NCBI GenBank assembly: GCA_029932385.1
Contig: JAOZQE010000007.1
Coordinates: 1 to 37,072 of the forward strand
DNA: 37,072 bases
DNA from: a bacterium
GTDB lineage: Bacteria; Desulfobacterota; Anaeroferrophillalia; Anaeroferrophillales; Tharpellaceae
Direction: 5' to 3'
The position numbers were made by a program, and so were the translations under genes. The notes beneath the pieces are model-generated. The model was not told where the DNA came from. It made no database searches and was given only the letters and a program-made list of their open reading frames with translations. This document shows positions 35,438 through 37,072 of the stretch, one piece after another; the stretch's first letter is position 1, and each line of letters starts with the position of its first letter.

Positions 35438-36982
35438 ATGGCACTATGGCTTAATTTAGGGGAGATTTTACGGGTTAATGCGGTAAAATTTCCGGAACAG
35501 ATAGCATTTTGTGACGCGGCCCGGCATTTTACCTACCCGCAGACCAATGTTCGGGTTAACCGGCTGGCGAATGCGCTGGCCGGGCTGGGGGTGGTCAAAG
35601 GTGATAAAGTCTCTTGTTTTATGGAGAACTCGATTGAAATCTGTGAGCTCTATCTTGCCTGTGCCAAGCTTGGTGCGGTGATCAACCCGATAAACTTTCG
35701 CCTGGTCGGGCCGGAGGTTGAATATATTGTTAACAACGCCGATGCCAAGGTGATGATGGTTGATGATGAATTTGTGCCGATGGTTGAAAGCATTAAGGCC
35801 AAACTTCTAAGCGTCAACGATTTCGTTGTCGTCGGCAAGCCTTGTGCCGGGTTTCATGAGTATGAAGCGTTGCTGGCGTCAGCGGTTGAGAGTGAACCGG
35901 TTGTAGCCGTGGCTCCCGCCGACCCCTGGATTCTGCTCTATACCTCTGGTACTACCGGACGGCCTAAAGGGGTGATCCGTTCACACGAATCGTACATCGC
36001 TTTCTACCTTATCAATGGTGCTGATTTCTATTTCAGCTATCGGGATAAGATTTTGACCTGTATGCCGTTGTGTCACGTCAACACCACATTCTTCTCGTTT
36101 GCCGCGACCTTTTTCGGCGGCGGTAACTATATTCAGCCGGCCCGGGCTTTTCGGCCGGAGAAGATTCTTGAAATTATAGAAAAAGAGAAAATTACCTTTC
36201 TTTCACTGATCCCGACCCACTACAACCTTATTTTCAGCCTTGATCAGGAAAAACTTGACTCTTACGATCTCTCTTCAATTCAAAAATTGCTCTGCTCTTC
36301 GGCTCCGGCCCGGAAAGAGCATAAAGAGGCGATCATGAAACTGATCCCCGGGGTCAAGCTTTATGAAGGCTACGGCTCAACCGAAGCCGGGATTGTGACG
36401 ACCCTGATGCCGGAAGACCAGATGCGGAAACCGGGTTCCATCGGTAAAGAGTCATCCGGTACCGATTTGATCAAAATTCTCGATGAAAACGGTAACGAGG
36501 TTGCACCCGGAGAAGTCGGCGAACTCTACTCGCGCGGGCCAATGCTTTTTGATTACTATTACAAACTGCCGGAAGTAACCGCCGAATCTTTTCAGGGTGA
36601 ATACTTTTCCGCCGGCGATATGGCCCGGCGCGATGACGAGGGTTACTACTATCTTGTCGACCGGAAGAAGAATATGATTATTACCGGTGGTGAGAATGTC
36701 TACCCCTCGGAAGTGGAAAATGTGCTGGCCGCGCATGATGATATCTTTGATGTCGCCGTCGTCGGCCTGCCCCATGAAAAATGGGGTGAAGAGGTAAGTG
36801 CGGTGATTATCCTGAAAGATGATCACACGCTGACCGAAAAAGATGTGGTCGATTACTGCCGGGCCCAGCTGGCCCCCTATAAATGTCCAAAAAAGATATT
36901 TTTCATTACCGCTGATGAAATGCCGCGCACCGGTACCGGAAAAATTCTCCATCGGATCTTACGCGAGCGTTATGCCGAGTAG
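35438..36982 (+). CDS. AMP-forming acyl-CoA synthetase/ligase
   Basis: LLYTSGTTGRPKGVIRSHES, YEGYGSTEAGIVT, YFSAGDMARRDDEGYYYLVDRKKNMIITGGENVYPSEVE, PRTGTGKILHRILRERY. Confidence 0.95.
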   Translation: MALWLNLGEILRVNAVKFPEQIAFCDAARHFTYPQTNVRVNRLANALAGLGVVKGDKVSCFMENSIEICELYLACAKLGAVINPINFRLVGPEVEYIVNNADAKVMMVDDEFVPMVESIKAKLLSVNDFVVVGKPCAGFHEYEALLASAVESEPVVAVAPADPWILLYTSGTTGRPKGVIRSHESYIAFYLINGADFYFSYRDKILTCMPLCHVNTTFFSFAATFFGGGNYIQPARAFRPEKILEIIEKEKITFLSLIPTHYNLIFSLDQEKLDSYDLSSIQKLLCSSAPARKEHKEAIMKLIPGVKLYEGYGSTEAGIVTTLMPEDQMRKPGSIGKESSGTDLIKILDENGNEVAPGEVGELYSRGPMLFDYYYKLPEVTAESFQGEYFSAGDMARRDDEGYYYLVDRKKNMIITGGENVYPSEVENVLAAHDDIFDVAVVGLPHEKWGEEVSAVIILKDDHTLTEKDVVDYCRAQLAPYKCPKKIFFITADEMPRTGTGKILHRILRERYAE

Positions 36983-37017
36983 TTTATAACTTTGATTTTA
37001 AGGAAGGGAATGTCACC

Positions 37018-37072
37018 ATGAAAATTGCAATTGTTGGAGCCGGGGGCTTGGGTGCCTCTTTCGGGGCGATGC
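37018..37072 (+). CDS. Start of a ketopantoate reductase-like (PanE/ApbA) NAD(P)-binding protein, truncated by the window edge
   Basis: MKIAIVGAGGLGASFGAM Rossmann motif. Confidence 0.55.
   Translation, partial: MKIAIVGAGGLGASFGAM

Noticed and set aside
1-37072. CRISPR array, tRNA/rRNA, prophage or IS element
   Set aside because: No regularly spaced repeats, no transposase or integrase ORF, and no tRNA or rRNA sequence recognised by eye.

Overview
Gram-negative bacterial chromosome segment, probably Desulfobacterota-like judging from gene content; taxonomy was not tested. There are four blocks. (1) 1-2.8 kb: a LuxR-type regulator, a PilZ protein and a nucleotide-sugar epimerase. (2) 2.8-15.1 kb, minus strand: an envelope cluster (msbA-lpxB-lpxA-fabZ-skp/ompH-bamA-lolD-lolC/E-lysS plus two TPR proteins) with no lpxD between skp and fabZ. 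(3) 15.2-19.9 kb: a histone H1-like protein, kdsB, HNH, moaE-like, a 3D-domain lipoprotein and pyrF. (4) 20.0-30.5 kb: the most interesting part, which reads as one redox-regulatory circuit. It has a sigma54-type response regulator and a histidine kinase whose sensor carries two putative c-type haem motifs (CXXCH + CX4CH). It also has two minus-strand transcription units, each starting with a small membrane-protein gene and each preceded by a near-identical sigma54 (-24/-12) promoter. A 19-bp TGTATA-N7-TRTACA inverted repeat lies exactly 98 nt upstream of each promoter. The larger unit encodes a pseudo-receiver, a five-haem cytochrome, a TAT ferredoxin, an NrfD-like protein and a kinase-less sensor related to the kinase's haem sensor. 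Four small membrane proteins (two in each unit) share a G-F-x-A-L-I-V-x-x-Q-x-V-P-x-L motif. The right end (31-37 kb) has a single-subunit 2-hydroxyacyl-CoA dehydratase/double-cubane-type protein with its activase, and two different kinds of acyl-CoA synthetase, with a ~127-bp foldback element between the first two genes. All calls come from reading the sequence; no database search was run.
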